The notes below the pieces were generated by a model. It did not search any database and had not been told where the DNA came from. It saw only the letters and a list, made by a program, of their open reading frames with translations. Positions 8,436 through 17,658 of a stretch of 64,000 nucleotides of DNA are shown here, in pieces. This DNA is from PALSA-693 sp963834725. Its GTDB lineage: Bacteria > Actinomycetota > Acidimicrobiia > Acidimicrobiales > Palsa-688. The first letter of the stretch is position 1, and each line of letters starts with the position of its first letter. The stretch is from positions 620,001 to 684,000 of the forward strand of contig CAWICN010000001.1 in assembly GCA_963834725.1 (NCBI GenBank), in the 5' to 3' direction. The position numbers were made by a program, and so were the translations under genes.

Positions 8436-8956
8436 TATTCGATGCCCTTCTTGGCCTTGACGCCACGGTCGTAGACGTGCTTGACCTTGCGCATTTCGGT
8501 CACCGTGTCCGCGAGGTCGACCAGTTCTGGGGCGGCGTTGCGACCGGTGACGACCACGTTGGTCCCGGGCGAGCGGTTCTGGATGCCCGCGACCACCTGG
8601 TCGACGGGAACCCATCCGTAGCTGACCGCGTAGGTCAGCTCGTCCAGGATCAGCAGGTCATAATCGCCGGAGGCCAGCTTGGCGGCCGCCACCTCCCAGG
8701 CGTGGCGGCCCTTGGCGGCCGTCTCGTCCATATCGGTGGACTCCCACGTGAACCCGTCGCCCAGGGTCTGCCAGTCGATGCCCAGATGGTCGGCCAGCTT
8801 CCGCTCGCCGGTCTTCCACTTCCCGCCCTTCACGAACTGCACCACCCCGACCCGCCAGCCCCGGGCCCAACCCCGGGCCATCACCCCGAAGGCGGCGGAG
8901 GACTTCCCCTTTCCGTCGCCGGTGTTGAGCAGGACGATGGATTCGGCGCGCGCCAT
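8432..8956 (-). CDS. cobO: Cob(I)yrinic acid a,c-diamide adenosyltransferase
   Basis: CobO attaches the 5'-deoxyadenosyl group of ATP to cobalt in cobyrinate diamide or later corrinoids. The 174-residue protein is full length: the P-loop is NTGDGKGKSSAAFG, followed by VVQFVKGGKWKTGE, the Walker B-like strand DLLILDELTYA, and NVVVTGRNAAPELVDLAD. It is intact, unlike the cob genes on the other strand. The divergent spacer (8957-9216) carries the cobalamin riboswitch oriented away from cobO, so cobO itself would not be controlled by it. Confidence 0.95.
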   Translation of the reverse strand: MARAESIVLLNTGDGKGKSSAAFGVMARGWARGWRVGVVQFVKGGKWKTGERKLADHLGIDWQTLGDGFTWESTDMDETAAKGRHAWEVAAAKLASGDYDLLILDELTYAVSYGWVPVDQVVAGIQNRSPGTNVVVTGRNAAPELVDLADTVTEMRKVKHVYDRGVKAKKGIEY

Positions 8957-9029
8957 GGCCTGACCCTAGATCGGCCGGCGGCCGGAGGAGCGCCGTCGCC
9001 CCGGAGCGTCCGGCTGGCCGGGGCGTCAG

Positions 9030-9190
9030 CCACCTAGCATCACCGCGCGTAGCGCAGGGAACCCGGTGCGACTCCGGGACTGTCCCGCAACTGTGACCGG
9101 GGAGCGAACCTCCACCAAATGGCCACGGCCCCTCGGGGTTGGAAGGCCGGGGGAGAGTGGATCCGGGAGTCAGGAAACCTGCCTGCCCCC
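9030..9190 (+). promoter_or_regulatory. Cobalamin (adenosylcobalamin) riboswitch
   Basis: The conserved core is readable: AGGGAACCCGGTG, then CTCCGGGACTGTCCCGCAACTGTGA at 9072-9096, and the closing box CAGGAAACCTGCCT at about 9171-9184, which matches the CAGGAGACCTGCC consensus. Boundaries are approximate. It precedes cobU by about 27 bases, so bound cobalamin would repress translation or transcription of the cobU-to-chlID operon. The following GGAGGG at 9200-9205 is the cobU ribosome site and could be sequestered. This is a self-consistent feedback switch on late cobalamin genes. Confidence 0.9.
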
Positions 9191-9216
9191 GGTCGATTCG
9201 GAGGGACGCGAGGACG

Positions 9217-9764
9217 TTGGCAGCAGCAAGGCCGAGGATCACCCTGGTATTGGGTGGAGCGCGGAGCGGCAAATCCGAGGTGGCCGAACGGCTGGCGGCC
9301 GCCCTGCCTCCGCCGGTCGCCTACCTGGCCACGGCGGCGAGCGACCCGTCGCGGCCGGATCCCGAGTTCGCGGCCCGGATCGAGGCCCACCGCCGGCGGC
9401 GCCCGGCCACGTGGCGCACCGTCGAGGCCGGGGCCGGCCTGATCGAGGTGCTGGCCGAGGTCGAGGGCAGCGTCCTGGTCGACGCCCTCGGGCACCTGGG
9501 TGGCCGGCACGCCCGGCTTCGCCGCCGACGCGGCCGGTCTCTGCACGGTCCTGCAAGCCAGGTCGGCACCGGCCGTGCTGGTCTCCGACGAGGTGGGGTT
9601 GGGTGTCCATCCCTACAGCGAGGCCGGCCGGCAGTTCCGCGACGCGCTTGGTTCGGTGAACCGGGCCGTGGCGGATATCGCCGACCGGGTGCTGCTGGTG
9701 GTGGCCGGGCGGGTGCTCGCCCTGGATCCGGCCCCGGTGGTCCTCGGCGGGGGAGGAGGGGTGA
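9217..9764 (+). pseudogene. cobU: Adenosylcobinamide kinase/guanylyltransferase, frameshifted
   Basis: CobU phosphorylates adenosylcobinamide and transfers GMP in the nucleotide-loop assembly. TTG 9217 lies behind GGAGGG and opens with the P-loop ITLVLGGARSGKSEVAERLA. The frame breaks near 9493 (CTCGGGCACC where one G fewer would continue VDALGTWVAGTPGFAADAAGL); the second frame holds VSDEVGLGVHPYSEAGRQFRDALGS and NRAVADIADRVLLVVAGR, the family C-terminus. A second shift near 9750 is needed to reach the TGA at 9762-9764. All motifs are kept, so either the breaks are very recent or the consensus contains indels. Confidence 0.8.
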
Positions 9765-9765
9765 G

Positions 9766-10503
9766 GTGCGCGCCGCGCTGTCCTTCCTCACTCCCTTCGG
9801 CGGCGCTCGTCCACCCGGACCGACGACCTTCGACTGGTTTCCGCTCGTCGGCGCCGCCCTGGGCCTGGCGCTCGGGGGCCTCTGGTGGCTGGCCGCCCGG
9901 GCCTGGCCCTATCCGGTTGCGGCCGCCGTCGTGGTCGCCGCCGACCTGGGCGTGACGGGCATGCTCCACTTCGACGGCCTGGTCGACAGCGCCGACGGGC
10001 TGCTGCGCGCCCATGGAACCGGGCCGGCGTCTGGCGGTCATGGCCGATCCCGGCGTCGGGGCCTTCGGCGTCGCCGTGGGCGGGACCGTCCTGCTGCTCC
10101 GCTGGGTCGGCCCTGAGCGCCGCTGCGGCCGGGGATCCTTCTGCATTGCCGGCTTGTGGTGCCTGTCTCGCACCACCATGGCGGTCATGGCCCGCAGCCT
10201 GCCCTACGCCCGCGGCGAGCGCGGCCTGGCCCGCGCCTTCCAGCCGGCTCGTCGCCGCGTCGAGGACGGCGCGGGCGGCAGTGGGTCTGGCTTGGCGCCG
10301 GGGTGGTCCTGGGGGCGTGCGTTGCTGGCCGGATGGCGGGTCGTTCCCGGCTTGGCCAGCGGCGCCGCGGCCCTGGTCGTGGCCGCCGCGGTCGCCGCAT
10401 CTGGCTCGCCGGCGGATCGGCGGCTTCACCGGTGACGTGCTCGGTGCATGCAGGGGTGCTGGCGGAGACCGCCGGCCTGCTGGTGGCGGCGGCCCGGTGG
10501 TAG
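9766..10503 (+). pseudogene. cobS: Adenosylcobinamide-GDP ribazoletransferase, multiply frameshifted
   Basis: CobS is the membrane enzyme that joins adenosylcobinamide-GDP to alpha-ribazole. GTG 9766 follows GGAGGAGGGG and opens with ALSFLTPFGG; the metal-binding loop HFDGLVDSADGLL is present. The product then jumps frame at least five times (about 10010, 10115-10140, 10245, 10335, 10405 and 10440): RRLAVMADPGVGAFGVAVGG, TMAVMARSLPYARGERGLARAF, RRIGGFTGDVLGA and VLAETAGLLVAAARW are each in a frame different from their neighbour. The total length, about 245 codons, matches the family, so the gene is complete apart from indels. Confidence 0.75.
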
Positions 10504-10557
10504 CGCCGGCACCGGTAGCTCAGGCGGGCACCGGAATAGTCCGGCGCCGGTGGGCCC

Positions 10558-10715
10558 CACGGAGCGACAGGTTGAACTGGCGCGACAGCACGGAGCGACA
10601 CATTGATCCCGGCGCGACAGCACGGGCGACACATTGATCCCGGCGCGACAGCACGGAGCGACACATTGATCCCGCCGCGAGAGCACGGACCGGCACAGTG
10701 ATCCCGCCGCGACAG
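10558..10715. repeat. Five tandem 31-32-bp repeats upstream of cbiB
   Basis: Five adjacent units start at 10558, 10589, 10621, 10652 and 10684, with consensus opening CACGGAGCGACACATTGATC and closing CCGGCGCGACAG. Units 2 to 4 are almost identical, units 1 and 5 diverge. They fill most of the cobS-cbiB gap and run into the start of cbiB. There are no spacers, so this is not a CRISPR array. Confidence 0.9.
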
Positions 10716-11712
10716 GGTGCCCTCGGCGCGGTAGCAGCCGGGATCGCCGCGGACTGGCTCCTGGGTGAGCCACCGGCCTCGTGGCATCCCGTGGCGGCCT
10801 TCGGCCGGGCCATGGAGGGTCTCGAAGCCCGGTGGTACGCCGACTCGCGGCGGCGGGGTCTCGCCTACGCCGCGGCCGGTGCCGGTGCCGCGGCCCTCGT
10901 CGGGTCGCTCCTCGACCGCAGCGGCGACGGCCGGACGGCCGCGGCTGCCTGGCGTCGGCGGGCCGGTCTGGTGCTTGCCACCTATGTCGCGGTGGCTGGC
11001 CGGGCGCTGGCCGGGGCCGCCAACGAGGTCGCTATGCGCCCTGGCTGCCGGCGACCTCGACGCGGCCCGCGCTCGGCTCCCGGCGCTGGTCGGGCGGGAT
11101 CCCGACGGGCCTGGACGAAGCGGAGATCGTTCGGGCCGTCGTGGAATCGGTGGCGGAGAACACCGTCGATGCGGTCGTCGCCGCCGCGCTGTGGGCGGCC
11201 TGGGGCGGGGCGTCTGCCGTCCTGGCCTACCGGGCGATCAACACGCTCGACGCCATGGTCGGCCACCGCTCGCCCCGATACGCCCGCTTCGGCTGGGCCG
11301 CGGCCCGGGCCGACGACCTGGCCGGCTGGGTCCCGGCCCGCCTGACCGCCGCTGCTGGTCGCCGTCGTGCGCCCCGGCGCGGCCGCCCGGGTCTGGGCCG
11401 CCGTCCGTCACCAGGCGGGCGCCCATCCCTCGCCCAACGCCGGCGTGGCCGAAGCGGCCTTCGCGGCCGCCCTGGGGGTGCGGCTCGGCGGCTGCAACAT
11501 CTACGGCGGCCGCGCGAGAGCTCCGGCCTTCGCTCGGGACCGGGTCGCCCCCGCGACGCCGCCGACATCGCCCGGGCCGTCCGGCTGAGCCGTCACGTGA
11601 CCGCGGCTGTGGCACTGCTCGGCCTGGTCGGGCGCGGCCGTGGCGGCCGCTCGGCGTGGTCGGGCCGCGGCCGGTCGGCCTCGTCGGGCGCGGCCTGGCG
11701 GCCGCTCCCTAG
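10698..11712 (+). pseudogene. cbiB: Adenosylcobinamide-phosphate synthase, multiply frameshifted
   Basis: CbiB (CobD in aerobes) attaches aminopropanol or its phosphate to adenosylcobyric acid in the membrane. GTG 10698, inside the last 32-bp repeat, opens into AAGIAADWLLGEPPASWHPVAAFGR, the family N-terminus. Segments in three frames follow: ALAAGDLDAARARLPALVGRDP, VVESVAENTVDAVVAAALWA with INTLDAMVGHRSPRYARFGW, then HPSPNAGVAEAAFAAALGVRLGG, and ADIARAVRLSRHV. Breaks fall near 11035, 11105, 11350, 11525 and 11640. The stop chosen is TAG 11710-11712, 8 bp before cobC, but other frames make this end uncertain. Confidence 0.7.
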
Positions 11713-11720
11713 GGGCGGAG

Positions 11721-12634
11721 ATGAGGTCGGCCGCACCGCCGCCGGCGCCCACGGCGGGGACGGGGCCCGCCTGGCCACGAGCCCTCGGCGTCGAGCCGGA
11801 CGCGGTGCTCGACCTGTCGGCCAGCCTGAATCCCGTGGCCCCCGACCCCACGCCCGTGGTCGCCCGGCACCTCGACGCCATCGGCCGCTATCCCGACCCG
11901 GCCCCGGCCACGGCGGCCCTGGCGGCCGTGCATGGGCGTCGCACTCGACCGGCTCCTGCTCACCAACGGCGGCGCCGAGGCCATCGCCCTGGTGGCCGCC
12001 GAGCTCGGAGCTGGCTGGGTCGACGAGCCCGAGTTCTCGCTGTACCGGCGCCATCTTCCCGCCCTCGACCCCGGCGCCGGGCGATGGCGCTCCAACCCGC
12101 ACAACCCGACCGGGCTGCTGGCGGGGCCGGACGAGACCGCCCTGGTGTGGGACGAGGCGTTCTGGCCGCTCGCCACCGGCACCTGGACGAGAGGCGACGC
12201 CGACATGGGGGCTGTCGTCATCGGATCGCTGACGAAGCTGCTGGCCTGCCCCGGGCTGCGGGTCGGCTACGTGCTGACCCCGACCGCGGCCATGGCGGCG
12301 CGGCTGGAGGTGCGCCAGCCCCAATGGGCCCTCAACGGACTGGCCGCCGCCGCCCTCCCCGAACTGCTCGCCACTGTCGACCTCCCGGCGTGGGCCGCTG
12401 GCATGGCCAGGCTTCGCGACGACCTGGCCGCGGCCCTCGGCGATGCCGGCTACCGGGCGCTCCCGTCGCAGGCCAACTGGCTGCTTGTCCGGGCCCCGGG
12501 CCTGCGGGACCGGCTGGCGGCCGCGGCCATCTGCGTGCGCGACTGCGCCAGCTTCGGCCTGCCTGGCACCGTGCGCATCGCGGTCCCCGATGCCCGGCGG
12601 CCTGGCCCGGCTCCAGCGGGCGCTCTGCCAGTGA
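11721..12634 (+). pseudogene. cobC: Threonine-phosphate decarboxylase / histidinol-P aminotransferase-like CobC, frameshifted
   Basis: This is the PLP enzyme that makes aminopropanol phosphate for the CbiB step (CobD in Salmonella, CobC in Pseudomonas). ATG 11721 follows GGGGCGGAG. Frame one carries [14 protein letters not shown] and [14 protein letters not shown]; near 11930 the frame changes to [34 protein letters not shown], and the PLP-lysine region [19 protein letters not shown] second shift near 12590 restores the C-terminus [10 protein letters not shown] and the TGA at 12632-12634. Without that shift the frame would read on into cobQ, which gives a false fusion. Confidence 0.75.
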
Positions 12635-14180
12635 CCGCTCCGATAGTGCCGGACTTGCGGGGCGGCCTCATGGTGTGCGGCACGGCCAGCAACGCCGGAA
12701 AGAGCACCGTGGTGACGGGGCTGTGCCGGCTGCTGGCCCGGCGAGGGATCCGGGTGGCGCCGTTCAAGGCCCAGAACATGGCGCTCAACTCGGCCGTCAC
12801 CCCCGCCGGCCACGAGATCGGGCGGGCCCAGGCCGCCCAGGCTCAGGCCGCCGGGGTCGCGCCGGAGGTCGCCATGAACCCGATCCTCCTCAAACCCCAG
12901 TCCGACCGGACCAGCCAGGTCATCGTGATGGGCCGGCCCTGGCAGGTCCTGGGCGCCGCCGACTACCAGCGGGCCAAGCCGGCGCTATCCGGCCTCATCC
13001 TTCAGCAACTCGACGATCTCCGCTCCCGCTTCGACGTGGTCCTGTGCGAGGGGGCTGGCAGCCCGGCAGAGATCAATCTTCTCGACGGCGACATCGTCAA
13101 TCTCCGGGTCGCGTGCCGAGGCCGGCCTGTGCGCCATCGTCGTCGGCGACATCGACCGGGGCGGGGTCTTCGCCGCCCTGTACGGAACGGTGGCCCTGCT
13201 CCCGGACGATCTCCGCGCCACCGTCGGTGGCTTCGTCATCAACAAGTTCCGCGGCGATCCGGCCGTGCTCGGCACCGGCCCCGGAGAGCTGGGTCGCCGC
13301 ACCGGAGTCCCGACCCTCGGCGTGCTGCCCTGGCTGGAAGGGATCGGCCTTGACGGCGAGGACTCGCTGGCCCTCGGGGCCGAATGGGCCGATCCAACGT
13401 CGCCAGCTCCGGGCACCGGCGGGCTGGACGTGGCTGCCGTCCGTTTTCCCCGTATCTCCAACTTCACCGATCTTGACGCCCTGGCCGTCGAGCCGTCGGT
13501 GCGCCCGCGATGGGTGGACACCGCCGCCGCGCTGGGCCGCCCCGACCTGCTCATCCTGCCGGGCACGAAGGCCACCGTCGCCGACCTGCGCTGGCTGCGG
13601 CAGAGCGGCCTGGCCGAAGCCATCTCGGCCCTGGCGTCGGAGCCGGGCGGGCGGACCACCATCCTTGGCATCTGCGGCGGTTACCAGATGCTCGGCACCC
13701 GCATCCACGACACGGTCGAATCCCGTCCCGGCCCAGACCGTAGCCGGCCTCGGGCTGTTGCCCGCCGAAACCGTCTTCGATCCCGACAAGGTGGTCCGCT
13801 GGACCGCCGGGCAGGGTCTGGGAGTGCCGGTCAGCGGCTACGAGATCCGGCACGGGCGGACCAGGTCGTCGGCGCCGTGGATCACCACCGACCGGCCCGG
13901 CGACAGCGACGAGGGGTGTAGTGCTGCCGACGGTCGCATTGCCGGCACCAGCCTGCACGGCCTGCTCGAAAGCGACGCTTTTCGTTCGGCGTTCCTCGCC
14001 ACCGTGGCTCGCCGGGTGGGCGCAGGGTGGGCACCGAGCGGCGTGTCGTTTGCGGCGGCAAGAGAAGCCCGCTTCGACCGGCTCGCCACGGCCATCGAAA
14101 CGCATCTGGACCTGGCCGCATTGAAGCGGCTCATCGGCCAGGGCAAACCGGTCGCCACCCATCGGGCGGCAGCACCATGA
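12631..14180 (+). pseudogene. cobQ: Cobyric acid synthase, frameshifted
   Basis: CobQ amidates four carboxylates of adenosylcobyrinate diamide using glutamine. GTG 12631 overlaps the cobC stop. The N-terminal dethiobiotin-synthetase-like domain has the P-loop [20 protein letters not shown] and [12 protein letters not shown]. Near 13110 the frame shifts into [21 protein letters not shown] and, in the class I amidotransferase domain, GICGGYQMLG with the nucleophile Cys. Near 13722 a second shift leads to VSGYEIRHGRT and GTSLHGLLESDAFR at the C-terminus. The three pieces together are a full 516-codon gene. Confidence 0.8.
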
Positions 14181-17100
14181 TCCTGTTCCTCACCAACGCG
14201 CCGAGCGAGATCCTGGCCCTGCGCTCACTGGTGGAAGGACTGCCCGAGGGGTTCCCACCCGTGCGCGCCGCGCTGGCCACCGGCTCTGATCGTCCCGATC
14301 TCGCGGCCGTCGACGTCGTGCTGGTTCGCCTGCTCGGTGGGTCCAGCGCCTGGGCCGAGCCGTTCGAGGATCTGCGCCGCGACTGCCGGGCGGATGGGAT
14401 TCCCCTGCTGGCCTTCGGCGGGGAGGCCGCTCCGGATGCCGAGCTGACCGCGGCATCCACGGCCCCGAGCGCCACGGTGGCCCAGGCGTTCGAGTACCTG
14501 GTGCACGGCGGACTGGCCAACCTCGAGCACCTGCTCCGGTTCGTCTCCGACACCGTCTGCATGACCGGTTTCGGGTTCGACCCGCCGGCCGAAGTGCCGG
14601 CCACGGGGGTTTATTACCGGACCCGGCTTGACCGGCCCGAGCGCAACCGGTCCCGGGTCGCCGTCCTCTTCTACCGGGCCCACCTGGTCGCCGGGAATAC
14701 CCGCTTCGTCGACGACCTGTGCACCGGCCTGGAAGCTCGTGGGGTGATGGTCTCCGCCGTCTGGTGCTACAGCCTCCGCCCGGACGCCGCCGGGCGGGTC
14801 GACGCCATCGATCTGGTTCGCCATGAACGTCCCGACGCCCTGATCACCACCGTCCTGGTCTCGGGGATCGCAGCCGACGACGGGCTGGCCTGGGATGCGA
14901 CGGCCCTCGGCAGCCTCGGCGTCCCGGTGGTCCAGGCCATCACGGCGACGACCTCCCGGGATGAGTGGGCGGCCGCGCCGGGAGGACTCTTTCCCCTTGA
15001 TGTCGCCATGCGCGTCGCGCTGCCGGAATTCGATGGGCGCATCGTCGCGGTGCCGTTCTCGTTCAACGAGGAGGTCGACGACGGCGACACCCTCGGGAGC
15101 CCCGGTCAGCGCCTACCGGACACTGCCCGATCGGGTCGACCGCGTCGCCGGCCTCGCCGTGCCGCCTGGCCCGGCTGCGGTCGACGCCGGCGGTGGAGCG
15201 GCGAGTGGCGATCGTGCTGTCCGCCTACCCGACCCGGCGCAGCCGGATCGGCAACGCCGTCGCCCTTGACACGCCCGCCTCGGTCCTGGCCCTGCTCGGC
15301 GCTCTCGCCGCGGCCGGCTATCGGGTCGATCGGATACCCGCCGATGGCGACGCCCTCATGGCCGAACTGATCGACGCCTTCACCTATGAGGACGTGACGC
15401 TGACGCCGGCCCAGCTGGCCCAGGCCCCGGGCCGCCTACCCGCCGCCGCCTACCGGGAGTGGTGGTCAGGTGTGGCTCCCGGCGTTCGGCAGGCGGTGGA
15501 GGCCGCGTGGGGCGACGCCCCCGGCTCGGTCTACCGCGACGACGGCAACGGGGACCTGGTGTTCGCCGGCCTCGACCTCGGCGGGGTGCTCGTTGCCGTC
15601 CAGCCGCCCCGCGGCTTCGGGGAACAGCCGGTGGCCGTGTACCACTCCCCGGACCTGGCCCCGACCCACCACTATCTGGGTTTCTACCGGTGGCTCGACC
15701 AGGTGTGGGGTGCCGACGCCATCGTGCACGCCGGCAAGCACGGGACCCTGGAGTGGCTGCCCGGCAAGGGCGTGGGACTCTCGGCCGCCTGCTTCCCCGA
15801 CGTCGCCCTGGGCGACGTGCCGGTCGTCTACCCCTTCGTCGTCAACGACCCGGGAGAGGGGGCTCAGGCCAAGCGGCGGGCCCACGCAACCATCGTCGAC
15901 CATCTGCTGCCGCCCATGACCCGGGCCGACACCTACGACGACGTGGCCCGACTGGAACAGCTGCTCGACGAGCACGCCCAGGTGGCAGCCCTCGATCCGG
16001 CGAAGCTGCCCGCCATCCGGAAACAGGTATGGGAGCTGCTGGTCGCCGCCCAGCTCCACCAGGACCTCGGCGTTGCCGCAGCCCCCGACGGCGATGCCTT
16101 CGACCAGCTCATCAACCGGGTGGACGGGTATCTCTGCGAGCTGAAAGACGCCCAGATTCGGGGTGGCCTCCACGTGCTCGGCCAGGTGCCTGCCGGTGAA
16201 GCCCGCGCTCGACTTGCTCCTGGCCCTGACCCGCCTACCGCAGGGCTCCCAGCCTTCGCTGCGCCAGCTGGTGGCCGAGCGGCTCGGCGTCTTCCTTGGC
16301 GAGGGGGCGGGGCGGGCCGGGGTAGATGCCGTGGAAGCCGAATGCCGGCGCCTGGTGGTGGAAGGGTCCGCCGCGGCCGGATCGGACCGGGAGGCCGCCG
16401 TGCTCGGATGGATGGCCCGGCGTGCTGGAGCCCGCCCTGGACCGCACGCCAGACGAGATCGGCGCCGTCCTCGACGCCCTGGACGGCCGGTGGGTGTCCC
16501 CGGGGCCGAGCGGGGCGCCGACCCGGGGCATGGCCCACGTCCTGCCGACCGGCCGCAACTTTTACTCTGTCGATCCCAAAGCCCTCCCCAGCCGGCTGGC
16601 GTGGGAGGTGGGCCAAGCCCTGGCGGATCGGCTCCTGGCCCGCCATCTCGACGAGGAGGGCCGCTATCCGCGAACCGTCGGGCTGGTGGTCTGGGGGACT
16701 GCGGCCATGCGGACCGGCGGGGACGACGTCGCCATGGCGCTGGCCCTGCTCGGGGTGCGGCCGCTCTGGCAGGCCGAGTCGGGGCGGGTGACCGGCGTAG
16801 AACTGGTGCCCGACGAAGAACTGGAGCGCCCGCGTGTCGACGTGGTCCTGCGCATCTCCGGATTCTTTCGGGACGCCTTCCCCCATCTGATCTCCCTACT
16901 CGACGACGCCGTTGCCCTGGCCGGCTTCGCGGACGGGGATCCCCGTATCTTCGGGGCCAAGCCAGGGGCGTACGGCTCCGGGATCCTGCCGCTGCTGGAG
17001 AGCCGAAACTGGCGGACCGACGCCGACCTGGCTGCGGTCTACCTGGCCTGGAGCGGCTACAGCTACGGGAGGGCGGGGATGGGCGTGCCGGCAGCGGACG

Positions 17101-17658
17101 CCATGCGCCGCCGCTTCGCCGCCATCGACATCGCGGTCAAGAACCAGGACAACCGCGAGCACGACATCTTCGACTCCGACGACTACCTCCAGGACCACGG
17201 CGGGATGATCGCCACGGTCCGGGCCCTGACCGGGAGGGCGCCCCGGGCGGCGTTCGGGGACTAGCGCGGACCCGTCCCGGCCCCGGGTCCGCAGCCTCGA
17301 GGAGGAGGTGGCCCGGGTGGTGCGCACCCGCGTGCTCAACCCCAAGTGGATCGCCGCGATGGCCGGCCACGGCTACAAGGGAGCGTTCGAGTTGGCCGCC
17401 ACTGTCGATTACCTGTTCGGCTACGACGCCACCGCCCACGTGGTCCAGGACTGGATGTACGAGCGGGTGACCGAGGCCTACGTCGCCGATCCCGAGGTTC
17501 GCAAGTTCCTCGAGGCTTCCAACCCGTGGGCCCTGCGGTCGATGGCGGAACGCCTTCTGGAGGCGGCCGAGCGCGGCCTGTGGGATGCGTCCACCGGCGC
17601 CCTGGAGACGCTTCGCGCTGCCGTGCTGGAAGCCGAGGGCTGGGAGGAGTCCAGATGA
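14177..17658 (+). pseudogene. cobN: Cobaltochelatase subunit CobN, five frameshifts
   Basis: CobN inserts cobalt into hydrogenobyrinic acid a,c-diamide with the help of an AAA+ partner. ATG 14177 overlaps the cobQ stop. The parts, in order: N-terminal domain to about 15098 (FVSDTVCMTGFGFDPP, VPVVQAITATTSRDEW); shifts at about 15098 and 15165; the CobN core YHSPDLAPTHHYLGFYRWLD, VHAGKHGTLEWLPGKGVGLS and YPFVVNDPGEGAQAKRRAHA; shifts near 16200 and 16425; [52 protein letters not shown]; a last shift near 17262 gives VLNPKWIAAMAGHGYKGAFE to the stop at 17658. Total length, ~1160 codons, is normal. Confidence 0.85.

Noticed and set aside
10558..10715. CRISPR array
   Set aside because: Units are directly adjacent with no unique spacers, and no cas gene is present in the window.
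11932..13353. Apparent cobC-cobQ fusion protein
   Set aside because: The frame reads through only because of an indel near 12590; the overlapping frame gives the normal CobC end and TGA at 12632-12634, and GTG 12631 begins CobQ.
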